From Hyphomicrobiales bacterium (GTDB taxonomy: Bacteria; Pseudomonadota; Alphaproteobacteria; Rhizobiales; Rhizobiaceae), in assembly GCA_900473185.1 (NCBI GenBank), contig UCKU01000031.1:88140-152139 (forward strand): a stretch of 64,000 nt of DNA, in the 5' to 3' direction. Shown piece by piece: positions 8,103-17,356 of this stretch (its first letter is position 1; each line of letters opens with the position of its first letter). Below the pieces are notes generated by a model. It saw only the letters and a program-made list of their open reading frames with translations. It was not told the origin of the DNA and searched no databases. A program made the position numbers and the translations under genes.

Positions 8103-8600
8103 TCACGGCTCGCGCAAGATCGCGCGCTCCATCAGGTTCATCATCTTCCCGTTCGTGAGGATATTTCCGACGGAGACGAAGCGGTTGCGCTCGTAATAGG
8201 CAATCAGCCGGGCGCTGGAGAGCGAACAATCGAGCCTGACTTTTGCCCTGCCGCGCTCCCGGCCCATAGCGACGACGTTTTCGATCACAGCCTCGCCAAT
8301 GCCGAGACCGGCTTTGCTGCGGCGAACGGCGAAAGTGTGCAGGTAGAGGCTGTCGCCAATTTCGCGATCGCCCCAATATGGCCTATCCTCCCAAAGCAGG
8401 CGGAACGCGGCGACAGGTTCGTCGTCAGCATAGGCGAGAAACAATTCGCGGCGCTCGATACGAGGCAAGATCCACGCGTCATTGAACGGGTAGTTCCAGC
8501 CTTCTGAGCCAGTCGATTTTTGCCAGGCACGGGCTTCATTGAGGATTTCGGCGAAATGGCCCCTTGTTTCCAGGTTCGCCAGCAGAATTTGAATGCTCAT
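8103..8600 (-). CDS. GNAT-family N-acetyltransferase
   Basis: A 165-residue acetyltransferase when started at the ATG at 8600 (MSIQILLAN), which has GAGG upstream; an ATG at 8615 would add five residues. The acetyl-CoA signature is in AVRRSKAGLGIGEAVIENVV, preceded by the beta strand YLHTFAV and followed by KVRLDCSLSSARLIAYYERN with the usual Tyr near the end. The N-terminal part (YPFNDAWILPRIERRELFLAY) matches a rhizobial subgroup with small-molecule substrates not yet defined. Immediately downstream lies the antitoxin relic. Confidence 0.85.
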   Translation of the reverse strand: MSIQILLANLETRGHFAEILNEARAWQKSTGSEGWNYPFNDAWILPRIERRELFLAYADDEPVAAFRLLWEDRPYWGDREIGDSLYLHTFAVRRSKAGLGIGEAVIENVVAMGRERGRAKVRLDCSLSSARLIAYYERNRFVSVGNILTNGKMMNLMERAILREP

Positions 8601-8695
8601 ATCTGCCTCGTACATCAACGCTGCCTGTGACGGTGAGCTGCGATGATCCCGCAGAGCATTCGCAGCAGAGATTCCCCGCACCATTCCTGCTCGCC

Positions 8696-9763
8696 TCAAG
8701 CCCCTCTGGCCAACCCATGCTCCACCAGTCGATCAATTACCTCGGCATAAGCCACACCACTTGCGGCCATCGCCTTGGAATACATGCTGATATCGGTAAA
8801 GCCCGGAATGGTGTTCACCTCGTTGACGACGAAGCGCATGTCTTCCATCAGGAAGAAGTCGACGCGGGCCATGCCGTCGCATCCGAGTGCGCGGAAGGCG
8901 CGGGCGGCCATGTCGCGGATCTTGCTTTCGACATCGGCGGGAAGCTCGGCGGGCACTTTCAGGGCTGCGCCATTTTCGTCGAGATATTTGGCGGTGTAGC
9001 TGTAGAAGCCGTGGCTTTCGGCGGGCGCGATCTCGCCGGGGCGGGAGACGAAGAGGCTACCTTTGACATCTTCCAGCACGCTGCATTCGATCTCGCGCCC
9101 GGCGATGAATTCCTCGGCGATGAGCTTGCGGTCGTGGCTGAAGGCTTCGGCAAGGGCGGGGGCGAATTCCTGGCTGCCCGAGACTTTTCGCACGCCGACG
9201 GATGAGCCCTGGCGGGCCGGCTTGATGAAGAGCGGCAGGCCGAGCGCGCCTTCGAGTGTTTCGAGCGCTGGCGGTGCGGCCTGATCGAGCGTTACCGAGC
9301 GGGCAACGGGCAGGCCGGCGGCTTTCAGGAGCTGCTTGGCGATATCCTTGTCGAGCGCAGTTGCCGAGCCCAGAATGCCGCAGCCGGCAAGCGGTACGCG
9401 CGCAACCTGGCAGAGGCCTTGGACGGCGCCATCCTCTCCATGCAACCCATGCAGCACCGGGAAGACGATATCGACCCTGCCGGCTTCTGCCGCCTTTCCA
9501 TCGGGCGCGAGTGCCAGCAGGCGTCCACGCCCGCCGGGCACGAGGCAGAGCTCAGTGCCGGTTTCCGGCTTCTCGAGCTCGCCATCGGCAAAGCGGCTTT
9601 GCAGCCAGCGGCCGTCGCGTGTCACGAAGACGGGCAGGGCATCGTATCTTTCCGGGTCGAGCGCGCGCATCACATTGGTCGCCGACATGATGGATACGTC
9701 GTGCTCGCTGGAGCGGCCGCCGAAGAGCACGGCAATGCGCAGCCTGGATTGGGAAGGGCTCAT
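8696..9763 (-). CDS. ddlA: D-alanine--D-alanine ligase, DdlA type, away from the division/cell-wall cluster
   Basis: A 355-residue ATP-grasp ligase that makes D-Ala-D-Ala for peptidoglycan in the cytoplasm. Signs are LFGGRSSEHDVSIMSA at the N-terminus, VFPVLHGLHGEDGAVQGLCQ, PLFIKPARQGSSVGVRKV with the ATP-binding lysine, and the closing FVVNEVNTIPGFTDISMYSK that binds magnesium and the second D-Ala. The motif EHDVSIMSA and the length favour the DdlA rather than the DdlB branch. The start has AAGGAG before ATG. It stands apart from mur or ftsZ genes, so it is likely a second, accessory copy. A dispersed repeat lies in its leader at 9794-9817. Confidence 0.93.
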   Translation of the reverse strand: MSPSQSRLRIAVLFGGRSSEHDVSIMSATNVMRALDPERYDALPVFVTRDGRWLQSRFADGELEKPETGTELCLVPGGRGRLLALAPDGKAAEAGRVDIVFPVLHGLHGEDGAVQGLCQVARVPLAGCGILGSATALDKDIAKQLLKAAGLPVARSVTLDQAAPPALETLEGALGLPLFIKPARQGSSVGVRKVSGSQEFAPALAEAFSHDRKLIAEEFIAGREIECSVLEDVKGSLFVSRPGEIAPAESHGFYSYTAKYLDENGAALKVPAELPADVESKIRDMAARAFRALGCDGMARVDFFLMEDMRFVVNEVNTIPGFTDISMYSKAMAASGVAYAEVIDRLVEHGLARGA

Positions 9764-9793
9764 GCAAATCTCCTTGAAAAGTAAGCAATTCCA

Positions 9794-9817
9794 GCAAAAG
9801 TGTGCAGCGGTTTTTGC
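9794..9817. repeat. Short copy of a dispersed rhizobial intergenic repeat
   Basis: The 21 bases at 9794-9814 are the exact reverse complement of 37260-37280; the shared core contains AACCGCTGCACACTTTTGC. GCAAAA (9794-9799) and TTTTGC (9812-9817) can form a small hairpin. Here it sits about 30 bases upstream of the ddlA start, in its mRNA leader. Confidence 0.6.
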
Positions 9818-9844
9818 GTCCGGAATTGCGCGAAAACAAAGCCT

Positions 9845-10465
9845 CTAAAGGCTGACCGCGATGCCTCTGTTGGCGAAGAAGCGGTCGAAGGTGGCGAGCG
9901 GCAGGATGACATCGGCCTGGCTGGCGCGGTCATGGCCGGAAGGATTGTGGAAGCGCACGCTCTCCTCATCGGCCGCCGTTACCAGCACCAGATGGCCGCC
10001 CTTGCCAGGCGGTTCGCGCTCCGGCCAGCGGATGGCGCTGCTGACCGAGGCGATGAAGAAGCCGTGTCCCGAGAGGATCTGGGGAATGCTTTCCACTTGC
10101 ACCTGTGTCCTCACGTCGGCCGCAAGCCCGAAGCGCTCGCGCACGAAGGTCACGAAGGGCGCATAGATCAGCCCCTTGATCGAGGCGTCCGCCTCATTGA
10201 TTACATAGCCGCCATAGCTGGTGCAGGCGCGCGCCAGAGACAGGATCGGATGCGCCTCGCCGCGGGCGGCCAGGATCATCTTCAGGCAGGCCATGCCGCA
10301 GACATTCACCGCCCAGCTCGCATACTCCTCAATCGTCTCGGCCCCGGAATTCTTCCACCTGATATCGCGGTGCAGGGCGGCAGCACCTTCGGCCAGCACG
10401 GGCAGGGTCATCTCGGGCGTTTCCCACTGGCTGAAATAGGGCACGTCGAGTTTCGGCTGGTTCAT
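9845..10465 (-). CDS. C39-like papain-fold cysteine peptidase family protein
   Basis: A 206-residue protein of the peptidase C39-like group. The catalytic Cys is in AVNVCGMACLKMIL, the His in GKGGHLVLVTAADE, and the Asn/Asp position in SVRFHNPSGHDR. No signal peptide or ABC-transporter part is present, unlike bacteriocin-processing C39 domains. A DVPYFSQWE start is typical of stand-alone members that may cleave peptides or amide bonds. It is divergent from a MocR-type PLP regulator and upstream of ddlA, which suggests a D-amino acid or peptidoglycan connection; that link is inference. Confidence 0.75.
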   Translation of the reverse strand: MNQPKLDVPYFSQWETPEMTLPVLAEGAAALHRDIRWKNSGAETIEEYASWAVNVCGMACLKMILAARGEAHPILSLARACTSYGGYVINEADASIKGLIYAPFVTFVRERFGLAADVRTQVQVESIPQILSGHGFFIASVSSAIRWPEREPPGKGGHLVLVTAADEESVRFHNPSGHDRASQADVILPLATFDRFFANRGIAVSL

Positions 10466-10598
10466 ATCGTCTCCGTCACGCGCTGCGATTGCGAATCCGC
10501 TTGAAAGTGGCTCAATCTAAATGCAGTTTAGCGTATCTTTGAAGATCCACTTTGCTTGTCGCGCGTGGGCCACTTGAACCAGCCATTGGGGACCTTTG

Positions 10599-12101
10599 AT
10601 GACGCTGACGAGAAGACGCGAAGGGCCATCGGCTTCTTTCCGGCCCACGATCGATCCGTCCTCATCGGCGCCTTTGCCGCGCCAGCTCTATCTCTCGCTG
10701 CGCAACGCCGTCGCCGAAGGGCGGTTGACCGGCGGGCAGCGGCTGCCCTCGACGCGGCTTGCCTCCGCGGAATGGGCGATCTCGCGCGGCGTGATTGCCG
10801 AGGCCTATGAGATCCTGATGTCGGAGGGTTTCGCGGTCGCCCGCCATGGCTCCGGCACCTATATCGCCTCGTCCATTCCCGAGGGCGCGGCGCGCATCGA
10901 TCCATCGAGTGCAGGCAGTGCGCAGGCGATCCGCCGCGGCGTCTCGGCCGCTGCCACTGCTATCCTCACGCGCGGCCCAAGCCTCGAGCCGCAGAAGGCG
11001 CTGCCATTCGTCACCGGCCGCATCGCCCATGACGAGCGCACGGCGCGGCTGCTCAACCGCATTGCCGTCAGGCACATGAACTATGCTTTCGAGGGCTATG
11101 GCGATATCCAGGGAGAGGGGCGGCTCCGGGCGGTGATCAGCGCCCATCTCGCCGTCTCGCGCGGCGTGCGCTGCAGCCCCGACCAGATCTTCATCACGGC
11201 GGGAACGCAGCAGGCGCTCGACCTTGCCTTTCGCGTGCTGATGACGCCGGGTGATACGGCCGTCGTCGAAGACCCATGTTATCCGCCGGCCCGGCAATGC
11301 CTTGTTCTGAACGGCATCGATGTCGTTGGGCTGCCGGTCGACGCTGATGGCATCGACATGGCGCGGCTGCTCGACGGCACGCTGCCGCCGCCCGCCGCCT
11401 TTTATGTAACACCCTCCAACCAATATCCGGTCGGTTCCGTTCTCTCGCTTTCGCGCCGTCTCGGGCTGCTCTCTTATGCCGAAGAGAACGACTGCTGGAT
11501 CATCGAGGATGACTACGACAGCGAATTCCGCTACCAGGGCCACCCGATCGCCTCGCTGCACGGGCTCGATAAGGCGGGCCGCGTTCTCTACACTGGCACC
11601 TTCAGCAAGGCGCTGCTGCCGAGCCTGCGCATCGGCTACCTCGTCGTCCCCGCCGATCTCGTGCCTGCCTTCCGCGCGGTGCGCCCCGCCGTCGACCGCT
11701 GCCCGCCGAGCTTCCAGCAGCGGGTGATCGCCGATTTTCTGGAGGAGGGCTATTTTCCGGCACATCTGCGGCGACTGAGGGAGAGGCTGCGGGCGTCGCG
11801 CGATATGCTGGCTGGGTTTCTGGGGGAGCGGTTGGCGGAGCATGTGGCGGTGCTGCTGCCGGATCAGGGGATCAATCTCACGGTTCGGAGCGCGGGCAGC
11901 TGGAATGACGACACCGCGGTGTCCGCTGCGGCGCTGAGGAAGGGTGTCGTGGTCATGCCGCTATCAAGGATGAATGTGGTTTCGATGGATCGGTCGCGGC
12001 TGCTGCTCGGATTCTCCGGGCTTTCGGAGGCCGAGGCGGATATGGGGACGCGGATTCTTTCGGAGGTTTTCGAGGATGGGGCGCTTTTAGCAAGAGGATG
12101 A
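10599..12101 (+). CDS. MocR-type GntR regulator fused to an aminotransferase domain
   Basis: A 500-residue two-domain protein. Residues about 25-100 are a GntR winged helix (PRQLYLSLRNAVAEGRLTGG, LPSTRLASAEWAISRGVI, HGSGTYIAS). Residues about 140-490 are a fold-type I aminotransferase: ITAGTQQALDLAFRVL, VEDPCYPPARQ, IIEDDYDSEFRY with the PLP-binding Asp, and YTGTFSKALLPSLRIGYL with the PLP lysine. MocR regulators use PLP adducts with an amine or amino acid as signal (PdxR, GabR, DdlR, TauR). DdlR-like control of ddl genes is known in other bacteria and ddlA lies close by, but the direct divergent neighbour is the C39-like gene. Start ATG at 10599. Confidence 0.9.
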   Translation: MTLTRRREGPSASFRPTIDPSSSAPLPRQLYLSLRNAVAEGRLTGGQRLPSTRLASAEWAISRGVIAEAYEILMSEGFAVARHGSGTYIASSIPEGAARIDPSSAGSAQAIRRGVSAAATAILTRGPSLEPQKALPFVTGRIAHDERTARLLNRIAVRHMNYAFEGYGDIQGEGRLRAVISAHLAVSRGVRCSPDQIFITAGTQQALDLAFRVLMTPGDTAVVEDPCYPPARQCLVLNGIDVVGLPVDADGIDMARLLDGTLPPPAAFYVTPSNQYPVGSVLSLSRRLGLLSYAEENDCWIIEDDYDSEFRYQGHPIASLHGLDKAGRVLYTGTFSKALLPSLRIGYLVVPADLVPAFRAVRPAVDRCPPSFQQRVIADFLEEGYFPAHLRRLRERLRASRDMLAGFLGERLAEHVAVLLPDQGINLTVRSAGSWNDDTAVSAAALRKGVVVMPLSRMNVVSMDRSRLLLGFSGLSEAEADMGTRILSEVFEDGALLARG

Positions 12102-12119
12102 GCGGGCGGCGCCCAATCG

Positions 12120-12644
12120 TTATCTGCTGCGGTGAATGGAGCATCGATTCACCCATTCATCCGGGAGCACGTTAACGGCAACATCAGGGTCCAGTTCGTA
12201 AAATGCCATCAGACGATAGCTCCACGCATATGGTGTGCAGTTTTTCAACGCCGCAGCATGGAGGTAAAATTGAAATTCGACCGGGGCCTCTTTAAGGGAA
12301 CCGAAGAATGAATTCTCGAAAGCTATGTCGGCATTGAATTCGACAATCTTCTGGTGCTTCACGCGGTCTGCATATTTTCCCACGGAGAATACCGACAAAG
12401 ACACGCCAACGATGGCAGAGATCAGAATTTTGTAGGGTAACTTGAAAGGCAGCCAGGACGCGGCCAAGAAGCACATCGCCGCTATGAGGAAGCAACCGGC
12501 AACGATGGCTTTCCAGTAGGGGAGGTTCAGGCCATCATACCTTACCGTCATGAACCCCAATGGCGCGAGGATGTCGCCAAACAGAATGAGAGCAAAGAAG
12601 AAATAAGCAATAAACGACAGAGCGACGTGTATATCGATTTTCAT
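12120..12644 (-). CDS. Small membrane protein of unknown function with periplasmic C-terminal region
   Basis: About 174 residues from the ATG at 12644. Three hydrophobic segments are visible in the first 95 residues (VALSFIAYFFFALILFGDIL; WKAIVAGCFLIAAMCFLAAS; ILISAIVGVSLSVFSV), followed by a soluble tail with KIVEFNADIAFENSFFG and KNCTPYAWSYRLMAFYE. No family was recognised. It lies 61 bases after the secreted protein at 12706-13074, and both may be co-transcribed. The region is slightly AT-richer than its neighbours. Confidence 0.65.
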   Translation of the reverse strand: MKIDIHVALSFIAYFFFALILFGDILAPLGFMTVRYDGLNLPYWKAIVAGCFLIAAMCFLAASWLPFKLPYKILISAIVGVSLSVFSVGKYADRVKHQKIVEFNADIAFENSFFGSLKEAPVEFQFYLHAAALKNCTPYAWSYRLMAFYELDPDVAVNVLPDEWVNRCSIHRSR

Positions 12645-12705
12645 TATGCGCCCGTCATCCTTGTCGGTACTCAGTTTCGGTCTTCTCGCCCAACCCGGCG
12701 CACGC

Positions 12706-13074
12706 TCAGTTTTTCTTCGCTGCGCCAACGAGTTCCGGGGTGATAGCTAACTCGAATTTGCCGGAGATTGAACCATAAGGCTCGCAGTCGGTAATCGCGT
12801 CGCCGATCGCAGGGGCTGCGTTTTTCTCCCATTCGGATGGTGCCGTGCGGAAATTGATGGATACGAAATCCGCAGATCCATTCTTGAGGATTACTACGGC
12901 CCGCATGTCGTAAGCGCTCGGGGCATTTGCCGGAAGCTTCAGACATTTCAGCATCTGACTGGAAACGATATTTTCATTTTCCATGGAGGCGGAGAGTGCA
13001 CTGGCAACATTGATGGACAATGCAGCCGAAGCAACAATCACGTTGCAGAGAAGCCTCCGAACCAGTGAATGCAT
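12706..13074 (-). CDS. Secreted protein of unknown function, TonB-C-like length
   Basis: A 122-residue protein with a Sec-type signal (VRRLLCNVIVASAALSINV, cleavage near ASA-LSA). The mature part has LKCLKLPANAPSAYDMRAVV, LKNGSADFVSINFRT and ITDCEPYGSISGKFELAI; the two cysteines could form a disulfide. The strand pattern 'AVVxLxxxGxxxxVxxxxxP' recalls TonB C-terminal or TolA C-terminal domains found in small rhizobial secreted proteins, but the match is only by eye. AAGGGG eight bases before the ATG supports the start. Confidence 0.65.
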   Translation of the reverse strand: MHSLVRRLLCNVIVASAALSINVASALSASMENENIVSSQMLKCLKLPANAPSAYDMRAVVILKNGSADFVSINFRTAPSEWEKNAAPAIGDAITDCEPYGSISGKFELAITPELVGAAKKN

Positions 13075-13124
13075 CGAATCTACCCCTTTAATTAGTCGTT
13101 CAAAAGCACACTGGTGCTACACGT

Positions 13125-15614
13125 TTACCACTTCACGCGGAAGCCGGCCGTGCCGCTGAAAGCGTAGCTGTCGCCAAAATCTTTCAGCGAGGATTTCGCG
13201 GCGACCTCGCCATAGAGCGAGTAGCGCTCGTCGTTCCAGGTGTAAGAGCCGCCAAGCGTCAGTCCCGCCCAGACCGGATCGTTCTTCGTTTCGAAACCGG
13301 TGCCGGAGACATCGACCGCCACGCTGTCCAGGAACTCGCCGTAGAGATTGGCGATGCCATAGATTTTCGCCAGCGCCGTCTGCCCATCGGCGCGCTCTAC
13401 TTTCTCCTCGCGGTCGAGCGCCACGCCGAGCCGGCCGACCAGGCTGTCGCCGTCATTGAGCGACACCCGCGCGCCGAACCGGTCGTTGAACGTGTCGAAG
13501 TTGACGGAGGAATAGACGAGTTGCGCCTGGGGCGTGATCGACCATGATCCGGCGGCAGCGAAGCGCTTGCCGGCTTCGAGGCTGAGCGCATAGCCGAAGC
13601 CATTGTTGCCGCTCTCCATGGCGCCGTCGACGGGATCGGATTTCAGGTCGCTGTCATACCAGGTGGCCTGGCTCTGGGCGTCGACATAGGTGCCGTTCTC
13701 GCCATACCATGTGAGCGTCGCGCCGACGCCCTAGCCTCTCGTGTCGATGTCGCCGTCGCCGTAGACCGAGCCGATATCGCCGGAAACCGTGCCGTAATGG
13801 ACGGTCAGGCCGCCGATCAGCCGGCCGTTCTGGTTCTGGTAGAGCTCGGCATCCAGACCTCCCTCCAGCTTGAACAGATCGTAGTCATAGGTGGTGCCGC
13901 TCGTGCTTTTATCCGGCTCAAGACCGGCATGCGTCCCCTCGGTGCGCAGCCAGATATTGTCAGGACCGGTCCTGGGCGTCGCCTTGTCGTCGCCCGGCCA
14001 GGTGCGGTCGCCGATGCGCTGCTGCAGCGTGGAAAGTCCGTTCAGGGCGAGCAGGAGTTGCGGATAGGTTTCGTAAAGCGGAACGCCGGGCTGATAGAGT
14101 GGCCCTGCGGATGCGCCCGGTGCTGTCGGATTGACCAATGTCGAGCGAAGATACCAGTCGCCGTCAGCCGGAGTGGAGACACCGTTCTGGTAGAGCCGAT
14201 AGGCGTATGCACCGCCGACAACGGCCTGATCTCCGTGAAAAACATAGTCGCCGAGCAGCGAGAAGCTCCCGGCCGAGGTGCCGCCGACATCGACGATCTT
14301 GATGCCCTCGACGGTTTGCGCCCCACCGCCGCCGAGATTGGTGACCTTGACGCTGGTCGTGCCAGAGGTGTTGCCAGTGACGACGAGGCGGTCGGTCGCC
14401 GACGCATCGCCGCCGAGCACGCTTTCGATAAAAAGCGTGCCGCCATTGCCGATATAGTTGCCCGCTATCGTCAGCGTCCCGATCGAATTGCCGGGGGAGA
14501 CCGTGCCCGAATTCGTCACGTCACCGAAGATGGTGCCGCTGCCGCCGAGGGTGCCGAAGTTGGTGATGTCGCCGATGACGCTCGAAGCGGCGCTGTGGTC
14601 GCCGATCAGCAGCGTGCCGTCATAGATCGTCCAGTCCGTCGCGGTGGTGGCGATGCCCGTCAGCAGCCAGGTGCCGGTGCCGGTTTTCTCGAAGATGTCG
14701 AAGTTCTGGTATTGCGCGGCCGCACCGATCGCGGAGACGTCAAAGCTGTCTGTGCCCGAGCCGCCAAGGCGCAGCCTGTCAGTGGTGGGCGTGGCACCAG
14801 CAACGACGTTACCTTCGATCACCGACCCGGCCCGGAGCTCAAGCGTGAGTGTGCCCGTCGTCGCCGCAGCTGTGCGCGTGATAGCATCTATCTGACCCGC
14901 GCCAGCCCGGATTGTGCCGCTATTGATGATGGAAAGATTTGCGCTGGCAGAGTTGCCAATGATGGCGGCTGCGCCTGTTCCGCCCTCGATTGCTCCCGTG
15001 TTGGTAAGGGTGCCCGCGCGGTAGAAAATCCCTGAACCACCGACAGATCCGCTTCCGCCGCGGATCGTTCCCGTGTTGACCAAACTAGGCGCCGCGCCGG
15101 GTCCTCCGAGCTCGAGACCGGCCCCGCCGGCGCCACTCACGCTGTTTCCTCCCTGGATCACGCCGTTGTTGGTTGCGGCTGCCCCAAACGTTAGTCGCAA
15201 GCCCTGGCCGGCGGCGCCCGCATTCGCGTTGCCGCCCCTGAAAGTCCCCATCAATGTGTAGGTTCCACCGCCGTTCCCTTGCAGGGTCACTGTGGTGCCG
15301 GCTGTTGCGCCGGTACCATCCGCGCCCGAGAGAACAAAGCCCTGAGTATCGATCGTAATCGGCTTGGTTGCTGTAGCAAGGCTTGTCGGGGCTCCGACGC
15401 CTACGTTGCCGGTTAGCTTGATGATAGGATTTGCGTCGCCATTGGCATTCGCGGCTCTGATCTGATCATCCAGCTCCCCTCTGGTGGCGGCCCTGTATTC
15501 CCCTGCTGACACAGGAGTCGGCAGACAGCAGCCAACGGCCAAGGCCGCGACGCTAACGCCGGCAAGGAGGGTTCGTTTTCCGGTGGTTTCTATGCCCGCA
15601 GCGCCGCCGCCCAT
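13125..15614 (-). pseudogene. Type V autotransporter interrupted by one in-frame amber codon
   Basis: An 829-codon autotransporter reading frame with a long signal peptide (TLLAGVSVAALAVGCCLPTP), a Gly/Thr/Asn-rich passenger of beta-helix repeats (GTIRGGSGSVGGSGI, TNSGTVSPGNSIGTLTIAGN, a typical autotransporter-associated patch) and a C-terminal barrel ending in GFRVKW. A TAG at 13731-13733 separates YGDGDIDTRG from GVGATLTWYGENG with no frame change; homologous barrels usually have Tyr there (TTGYGVGATLTWYG). The passenger would be made but the barrel lost, so surface display should fail. Single-base nonsense mutation, suppression or a sequencing error are the alternatives. Confidence 0.8.
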
Positions 15615-15996
15615 GTCTGCCCTCTACAAATTATTTCGTATATAAAAATACGCTTACAGGATGTGTTTTTCTGCGCTGCTTCGGCGTGTCCCGCAAGCGA
15701 TCAGCTGATCACATGCAAGGCTTGCTGTTCCAAAAGCGACGGGTTGTTGCAGGGCTGCAACAGCATCTTCAAATGCGACAGTTTTATAAATCAATATGTT
15801 ATGGCTTTGGTAACGTCTGGGCAGTCACGGTCGCGACATGGGCAAGCCGGCTCTGCAACTCGCCGGAAGCGCTCTCGTAGGGGTTGTGGCGAACCGGATG
15901 GGCGAGTGTGGTCAGCGCCGGCAAAGGGAAGGTCCCTCCGCCGGATTTCTGTCGGCCGGGCGCATTCCATCCGGAAATGGATCCGGTCACTGGGGC
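15615..15996. promoter_or_regulatory. AT-rich leader of the autotransporter with an 8-bp dyad
   Basis: No convincing gene lies in these 382 bases. TGTTGCAG (15745-15752) and CTGCAACA (15755-15762) form a near-perfect palindrome about 135 bases upstream of the autotransporter start, a candidate operator. The stretch 15620-15655 is strongly AT-rich, as expected for a promoter or 5' UTR. Confidence 0.35.
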
Positions 15997-16353
15997 TCAA
16001 TCGGCCGTTTTGCGCTTTGGGAGCACGAGATCCGCGACCGTATAGGTGTGGAATTCGCTGCTGGAGACCGTGTCCAGCCGCTTGAACTTTTCGGCGAAAT
16101 CAGGATCGGAAAAGAACTCGCCGACATTGCCGGCGTCCTGGATCGCCTCGATGTTGACGACCGTCAGGCCATCGCTGCTCTTCGCCAGGCTGCTCCAGAG
16201 AAAACCTTCTTTCCGCTCGGCGACGTAATGCACCACGTCCTGGATGATCTCGAAGGCTTCCTCCTGCTTTCCGGGATGGGCATGAATGACGTTGACGATA
16301 AAGATGGTGGGAACAGGAGCGTCCGCGAAGGCGGCGATCGCTTTGGTGTTCAT
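15997..16353 (-). CDS. Antibiotic-biosynthesis-monooxygenase-like (ABM, ferredoxin-like fold) protein
   Basis: A 118-residue single-domain protein from the ATG at 16353, preceded by GGAG six bases upstream. The sequence TIFIVNVIHAHPGKQEEAFE followed by HYVAERKEGFLWSSLAKSSD, DGLTVVNIEAIQDAGNVGEF and a final ...VADLVLPK shows the ABM alternation of strand-helix-strand. Such proteins form dimers and act as heme-degrading or small quinone-type monooxygenases, or as accessory proteins. It is divergent from a LysR gene at 16469, its likely regulator. Confidence 0.75.
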   Translation of the reverse strand: MNTKAIAAFADAPVPTIFIVNVIHAHPGKQEEAFEIIQDVVHYVAERKEGFLWSSLAKSSDGLTVVNIEAIQDAGNVGEFFSDPDFAEKFKRLDTVSSSEFHTYTVADLVLPKRKTAD

Positions 16354-16468
16354 GAAGATCTCCATTCGAAGCGCACGGACGAAATGGCCGTGGCAAGGTC
16401 TGGATATCGGACGGTAAATATCGGAGAAATGGGCCGTTATTCTCAACAGATCGGACATTTTTTCCGCA

Positions 16469-17356
16469 ATGGACAGGCTCGGCACATCAGGCATTTTCAT
16501 TCAGGTCGCGGAGGCGGGCAGTTTCGTGGCTGCCGGGCATCGCTTGGGCATCTCGGGCTCGGCGGTCGGCAAGGCGATCGCGCGGTTGGAGGAAGAGCTC
16601 GGCGTGCGCTTGTTCAACCGCTCGACCCGCAGCATGGCCCTGACGGAGGAGGGCAGCTTCTTCCTCGAAACATGCAGGCGCATTCAGGCCGAATATGAGG
16701 AGGCACAGGCCAGACTATCGAGATCGCATTCTGTGCCGCGGGGCCAGCTGCGTGTCAGCCTGCCGCTCGCCGGTATGCTTCTCATGCCGACCATATCGTC
16801 CTTCATGGCAGCCTATCCGGAGATCAATCTCGATCTCGATTTCACCGATCGCCTCGTCGATGTCATCGAGGAGGGGTTCGATGCGGTCATCCGGACCGGG
16901 GATGTCAGGGATACGCGGCTGATGAGCCGGAAGCTCGGCACATTCCGGCACGTGATCGTGGCCTCGCCCGAATATCTCGCGACATCAGGCCATCCTGATG
17001 TGCCAGAGGACCTCCTCGATCATCGGTGCCTGCACCATCGTTTCGCCAATTCCGGCAGGCTGGAACCCTGGCCGCTGGTGCGTGACGGCATTGCGGTCAA
17101 GCTCGATCTGCCGGTGACCACGGTGGCGAGCACGCTGGAGCCGCTGATCTACCTTGCCGAACGCTCATTCGGCATCACCTGCCTTCCGCCCTTCGCCGTG
17201 GCATCGGAGATCGCCGAAGGCAGGCTGGTCCGGCTCCTGGAAGATCATCTTGACGATACGGGAACCTTCAGGGTCCTCTGGCCGACCAGCCGATATCTGT
17301 CACCCAAGGTCAGGGCCTTCGTCGACTATATGGCCGCCAATCTGTTCAGTGCATGA
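16469..17356 (+). CDS. LysR-family regulator
   Basis: A 295-residue LysR-type regulator: HTH at residues 6-60 (FIQVAEAGSFVAAGHRLGIS, KAIARLEEELGVRLFNRSTR) and a substrate-binding domain from about 90 (INLDLDFTDRLVDVIEEGFD, RTGDVRDTRLMSRKLGTFRH). The RTG...LMSR pattern belongs to the AaeR/DmlR/YafC-like group often found beside small oxidoreductase or transport operons. It is divergent from the ABM-like gene and converges on the DUF4405 gene, overlapping its 3' end by 57 bases. Confidence 0.9.
   Translation: MDRLGTSGIFIQVAEAGSFVAAGHRLGISGSAVGKAIARLEEELGVRLFNRSTRSMALTEEGSFFLETCRRIQAEYEEAQARLSRSHSVPRGQLRVSLPLAGMLLMPTISSFMAAYPEINLDLDFTDRLVDVIEEGFDAVIRTGDVRDTRLMSRKLGTFRHVIVASPEYLATSGHPDVPEDLLDHRCLHHRFANSGRLEPWPLVRDGIAVKLDLPVTTVASTLEPLIYLAERSFGITCLPPFAVASEIAEGRLVRLLEDHLDDTGTFRVLWPTSRYLSPKVRAFVDYMAANLFSA

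Noticed and set aside
10662..11843. Minus-strand open frame inside the MocR gene
   Set aside because: No family motif, while the plus strand shows complete GntR and aminotransferase signatures.
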